Source: Alphaproteobacteria bacterium (GTDB taxonomy: Bacteria; Pseudomonadota; Alphaproteobacteria; Rhizobiales; Beijerinckiaceae). From it: a stretch of DNA of 35,972 nucleotides. The stretch covers positions 1-35,972 of the forward strand of contig JAJPHH010000207.1 in assembly GCA_021325385.1 (NCBI GenBank), read 5' to 3'. Of this stretch, positions 32,821-35,972 are shown in pieces (within the stretch, counting starts at the first letter, position 1; every line of letters starts with the position of its first letter). Below the pieces are notes generated by a model. It ran no database searches. It had not been told where the DNA came from and saw only the letters and a list, made by a program, of their open reading frames with translations. The translations under genes were made by a program, and so were the position numbers.

Positions 32821-34335
32821 ATGCGCCTTGAAGGAGCCAGTGGCGGCATGGACGAGCGCAGGGCGGCGTCGCAGACGCGGATCGATGGCCGCGCGGCTTT
32901 CGCCTCGGCCGCCTATCTCATCGGCGTCGGCCTGACTTTCCTGTTGGAGCGGATCGGCGCGCCGGACGGCTTGGTGCGGGCGCTCGCGCCGATCCTGGCG
33001 CTGGGCGCGATCGCGCTGATCGGCGCGCTGACCCGCACGACCCGCATCGCCGCCTTTTACGCCGCCGACCACGCCGCCGCGCCGCGCTATGGCGCGGCCG
33101 CCTTCGCTGCTGTCGCGGCCGGCCTCGCCGCCTGCGCTGCGGCGGGCGGCGACGCGCCGCCTTTGGCGGCGATGGGTTTCGGCTTCGTCCTCTCGGCGAC
33201 CATCGTCGGGCCGTTGGCGCGAAGCGCCGGCGCCTCCTCGCTGCGCGAGGCGGTCACGGCGCGTTTCCACAGCCGGCCGCTGCGGCTGATCCTGGCCTCG
33301 AGCTTTCTCGCCATCGGCGTGCTCATCGCCGCGGCCGGCTGCGAGGTCGCGGCTGACGCGATGGTCGACCTCCTCGGCATGTCGCGCGCCGGCGCGGTCG
33401 CCCTGATCGGCGTGATCCTCGCCTTGGTCGTCGCGCCGGGCGGGCTCGCCGGTTTCCTCTGGGTCGCGGCGGCCGCCGCCGGCATGATCGCGCTGGTTCT
33501 CGCCCTGCCGCTCCTGGCGCGCGCCGCTGCCGATTCGAGCGCCGGCGCGCCGATTCTCGGCGGCCTCGGCGAAATGGCGGCGAGCGTCGGACGCGCCGCG
33601 GCCGAGTGGCGAATCGCAGGCCCCGGCGGCGGCCTCGACAACCTCGCGATCGCGCTCGGCGCGGCCGTCCTGCCGCCGCTCTCGATCGGCGCCTTGGCCA
33701 GCGAAACGCCGCGGCGGGCGCGGCGCGCCGGGATCGCCGGCGCGATCCTGGCGGCTTTCTTCGCGCTCGCCTTCGCGCTCGGCGCGCCGCTCTGGCGCGC
33801 GGATGGCGGCGTCGCCGGGCAAAGCCTGCGCGCCAGCGCGCTCCTCGTCGCGGCGCTGATCTGCGCCGCCGCCGGCGCGCATACCGCTTCGCGAGCGGCG
33901 AGCGCGGAATCCTCCTATGGCTACGAGAACGTGCTGGCCAGCGCCCGCCTCGCCCGCTCGCGCGGGCTGGCGCTGCTGGCGATCGCGGTCGGCGCGATCC
34001 TGGCCCTGCATCGCGCCGTCCGGCCGGCCGAGGCGCTGGTCGACGCCGCCGCTTTGTCCCTCGCCGTTCTCGGACCGCTGCTGGCTTTGGCGGCCTCGGC
34101 GCGCAGCCGCGCCATTCACGCCTTGGCCAGCCTCGCGACGACGATCGCGACCATCGCTTTCTTGATTTGGGCGAACGGCTGGAGCTTTGCGCTCAGGCAA
34201 GCGCCGTCCGTGGCGCTGACCGGCGCCGCGGCGGGATTCGCCCTGGCCTGGGCGGCGAGCCTGTTCAGCGACGCGCCGCCGGAAGTCGAGGCGCCGGCCG
34301 CGCCGCTGTTTCTGGAGGAGCCGTTTGATTCTTGA
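32821..34335 (+). CDS. Divergent sodium:solute symporter-like membrane protein
   Basis: A 504-residue polytopic membrane protein with about 13 hydrophobic segments. The layout follows the sodium:solute symporter (SSS) family: a basic stretch with AAFYAADHAAAPRYGAAAFA after the first segments (compare the usual FYVAGR...G), REAVTARFHSRPLRLILASS in the middle, and LDNLAIALGAAVLPPLSIGA near residue 275 in place of the family's LGTAGLPH block. Alanine is exceptionally common. Several canonical polar sodium-site residues are not evident, so transport activity is uncertain. A second possible start is ATG 32848, after AAGGAG. It stands alone. Confidence 0.65.
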   Translation: MRLEGASGGMDERRAASQTRIDGRAAFASAAYLIGVGLTFLLERIGAPDGLVRALAPILALGAIALIGALTRTTRIAAFYAADHAAAPRYGAAAFAAVAAGLAACAAAGGDAPPLAAMGFGFVLSATIVGPLARSAGASSLREAVTARFHSRPLRLILASSFLAIGVLIAAAGCEVAADAMVDLLGMSRAGAVALIGVILALVVAPGGLAGFLWVAAAAAGMIALVLALPLLARAAADSSAGAPILGGLGEMAASVGRAAAEWRIAGPGGGLDNLAIALGAAVLPPLSIGALASETPRRARRAGIAGAILAAFFALAFALGAPLWRADGGVAGQSLRASALLVAALICAAAGAHTASRAASAESSYGYENVLASARLARSRGLALLAIAVGAILALHRAVRPAEALVDAAALSLAVLGPLLALAASARSRAIHALASLATTIATIAFLIWANGWSFALRQAPSVALTGAAAGFALAWAASLFSDAPPEVEAPAAPLFLEEPFDS

Positions 34336-34380
34336 GGGGGCTTTCCGGCGCGAGGCCCGAGATGCAAACGCCCGACGCTG

Positions 34381-34587
34381 GCGGCGCCACGCCGGCCGAT
34401 CGCCGTCAACCCGCCACAGCGCCGCAAACGCTGGTGCAAAGGTACGATGTCGGAGAGGCGCTATGGGTCCTCCGCTTCGCTCCGGCCCTTTCGGGTGACA
34501 GCGATCGTCCGGCGCGGCATTGTTGGCTACTGTGAATTTGGTGACGAAAGCGGCCATTTCGGCCGTCTTTCGTCACCAAATTCACAG
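34381..34587 (-). repeat. Structured dispersed repeat, copy 3 (inverted)
   Basis: This copy lies in the opposite orientation. The conserved outer end GCGGCGCCACGCCGGCCG is at 34381 and the hairpin at 34530-34587, with arms CTGTGAATTTGGTGAC and GTCACCAAATTCACAG that share almost nothing with the stems of copies 1 and 2, yet are a perfect 16-bp pair. The inner CGAAA/TTTCG stem and GGCC tip are kept. GGGTGACAGCGATCG and the GTTGACGG motif match the other copies. It lies between the SSS-like gene and hisN; no gene is supported from 34336 to 34859. Confidence 0.83.
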
Positions 34588-34808
34588 GAGCAAAAGAGCC
34601 ATCGCCGCGCGGAGGCGTGAAGGCTCGCCTCGCCATTGCTCAGGCGGCGAAAGTACGTCCTGAAAGTATGATGGCGAGGCGACCGCGAAGTGGCTTGGCC
34701 TTGACGCCGAGCACGGCGATGGCATGCAGGATAGAGCGTAACCATATACGTACAGGCGATTGCGACGACCCAGACCACGATCCGTTCACAGAGCGTCGCG
34801 CTATAGGG

Positions 34809-34847
34809 ATTGCTTTGCTTTGCTTCGCTTCGCTCGCCACGACGATC
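34809..34847 (-). repeat. Decayed copy of the CGTCATTGCGAGCG palindrome
   Basis: On the minus strand the bases read CGTCGTGGCGAGCGAAGCG followed by AAGCAAAGCAAAGCAATC, matching one arm of the palindrome at 3951-4040 with an expanded AAGCA unit. It lies just beyond the 3' end of the hisN-type gene. Confidence 0.5.
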
Positions 34848-34859
34848 CGACACTTTATG

Positions 34860-35663
34860 CTACACCGCCAGCAGCTCCAGCGCCTGCTCGTGCACGCGCC
34901 GGTCGCCGGCGGCGACGATGCGTCCGCCGCGCGACGGATCGCCGCCGTCCCAGGTCGTGACGATGCCGCCGGCGCCTTCGATGATCGGCACGAGCGCGAC
35001 GATGTCGTGCGGCTTCAGGCCCGCCTCGATGACGAGGTCGACGAAGCCGCCCGCGAGCGCGCAATAGCCGTAGCAATCGGCGCCGTAGCGGGCGAGGCGC
35101 GTCCGCTCTTCGACCCGGCGAAAGCCCGGCGCTTCGGTCTCGTCGAACATTTGCGGCGACGTCGTCATCAGCGTCGCCTCGCCCAGCGACGGGCATGGGC
35201 GGACGCGCAGCGAGCGGCTGGCGGCGCTCTCGTTGCGGGCCAAGCCGAGGCCGCGCCAGCCGGCGCTGACACCGTCGCCGAAATAGCGCTCGCGGGTGAA
35301 GGGCTGCGACATCATCCCGTAGACCGGCCGGCCGCGATGCGTCAGGCCGATCAAAGTGCCCCAGGTCGGCAGGCCGGAAATGAAAGCCTTGGTGCCGTCG
35401 ATCGGATCGAGCACCCAGACATAATCGGCCTCGGCCCGCTCGACGCCGTACTCTTCGCCGATGACGCCATGAGCCGGAAAAGTCTGCGCGATCAGCCGGC
35501 GCATCGCGACTTCGGCGGCGCGGTCGGCTTCGGTCACCGGGTCGAACGCGCCGCCGCGCGATTTGTCCTCGGCGCCGATTGCGCTGCGAAAGAACGGGAG
35601 AATCACTTCCGCCGAGATTTGCGCGAGCCGATCGACGAAGCCGGAAAAATCAATGGCGGTCAT
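34860..35663 (-). CDS. hisN: Histidinol-phosphatase HisN, inositol monophosphatase family
   Basis: A 267-residue enzyme of the FIG/inositol monophosphatase fold, which removes phosphate from histidinol phosphate in histidine synthesis in Alphaproteobacteria. The metal-binding motifs are clear: GVIGEEYG, the core WVLDPIDGTKAFISGLPTWG near residue 85, and the C-terminal aspartate in LKPHDIVALVPIIEGAGG. GGAFDPVTEADRAAEVAMRR is the typical N-terminal block. AGGAG precedes the ATG at 35663. The best call is HisN rather than an inositol enzyme because of the DPIDGTKAFISG and PVYGMMSQPF combination. No other histidine gene is adjacent. Confidence 0.88.
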   Translation of the reverse strand: MTAIDFSGFVDRLAQISAEVILPFFRSAIGAEDKSRGGAFDPVTEADRAAEVAMRRLIAQTFPAHGVIGEEYGVERAEADYVWVLDPIDGTKAFISGLPTWGTLIGLTHRGRPVYGMMSQPFTRERYFGDGVSAGWRGLGLARNESAASRSLRVRPCPSLGEATLMTTSPQMFDETEAPGFRRVEERTRLARYGADCYGYCALAGGFVDLVIEAGLKPHDIVALVPIIEGAGGIVTTWDGGDPSRGGRIVAAGDRRVHEQALELLAV

Positions 35664-35972
35664 GCGCCGCGCTCCTGCAGAATTTGCATATGTCGCATAC
35701 CGATTCGGCCAGGCGAGGCCGGAGCGACGGTTTGAAATAAATCATATAAATTCCTGTTCTGTCGGCAAATTCGTCGCAAGAGGGCCGCCGCCGATCGGCG
35801 CTCCTAGCGTGTTAGATCCGTGGCGAAAAAAGGTTTTTCCACCGGCTGGAAAAATAACGCTTGCATTTGGTGCGGCGCAGTTCGATATTGTTGCGGTGCG
35901 GCATGACCTGCCGCATATGCCCTCCTTGGGCGTTTCCTCCCTAGACTTGGGCCGCTTGTGGCGACACAGGCG
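35664..35972. other. Intergenic region at the right end
   Basis: No gene is supported here. The part from about 35860 to 35972 contains repeated TGCGG-type motifs (TTGTTGCGGTGCGGCA at 35887-35902) and CCTCC-rich stretches, which look like the upstream region of a gene beyond the window edge. An operator of a PHB-type regulator is imaginable but not shown. Confidence 0.4.

Noticed and set aside
35877-35905. TGCGG-rich motif resembling a PhaR-type operator
   Set aside because: The match is loose and no phasin or PHB gene is inside the window. It is mentioned only as part of the right-end region.
1-35972. CRISPR arrays, tRNA and rRNA genes, phage or integrase genes
   Set aside because: I found no regular repeat-spacer pattern, no cloverleaf-like sequence and no integrase or phage structural gene. 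A tRNA could still escape reading by eye.

Overview
The window is GC-rich chromosomal DNA that reads as an alphaproteobacterium of the Hyphomicrobiales (Rhizobiales). The evidence is a RegB/RegA (ActS/ActR) redox pair with the almost invariant RegA-type Fis helix, an alphaproteobacterial-type infC with an ATT start, the UrtABCD urea transporter, an FtsN-independent set of envelope genes typical of the group, and dispersed palindromes of the CGTCATTGCGAGCGAAGCG type. I cannot place the genus from sequence alone. No rRNA, tRNA, CRISPR array or intact insertion sequence was recognised.

Layout. (1) 383-5442, minus: urea ABC transporter operon urtA-urtB-urtC-urtD behind a good sigma-54 (-24/-12) promoter. 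urtD carries an in-frame TAG at codon 25, and repeats follow it where urtE would be expected. (2) 5625-6034, minus: an AbrB/VapB-type antitoxin with a palindromic operator, followed by the decayed remains of its vapC toxin. (3) 6110-8471, minus: an AhpD-like protein, RegB sensor kinase and RegA regulator. (4) 8653-12684: serine hydrolase, secreted SH3 protein, D-2-hydroxyacid dehydrogenase and L,D-transpeptidase. (5) 12756-15703: two divergent small secreted proteins sharing one leader, a small membrane protein and an ECF sigma/anti-sigma pair. (6) 15818-18248, minus: O-methyltransferase and secreted subtilisin-like protease. (7) 18576-20519, plus: infC and a fosmidomycin-resistance-type MFS pump. 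(8) 20622-26463: Gly/Tyr/His-rich secreted protein, a chemoreceptor with two Cache modules, and a UvrD-family helicase. (9) 26586-31096: a lower-GC accessory stretch with tandem paralogous secreted proteins, a further secreted protein, a LuxR-type regulator, a GAF-like fragment and a DUF2252 protein. (10) 31254-35663: two copies of a structured repeat around a conserved hypothetical gene and an SSS-like membrane protein, then hisN-type phosphatase.

The most unusual signal is a roughly 210-bp structured repeat present three times (31-242, 31254-31470, and inverted at 34381-34587). Each copy has a leading hairpin whose stem differs in sequence between copies but stays paired, followed by a conserved block that itself folds on long inverted arms. 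The pattern of compensatory changes, including G-U-compatible ones, suggests selection on a folded DNA or RNA form. No coding gene explains it.

How the genes fit together: the urea operon points to nitrogen-limited, RpoN-dependent uptake; the AhpD-RegB-RegA block to redox control; the ECF pair with L,D-transpeptidase, coiled-coil and SH3 proteins to envelope maintenance. These links are inferred from position.
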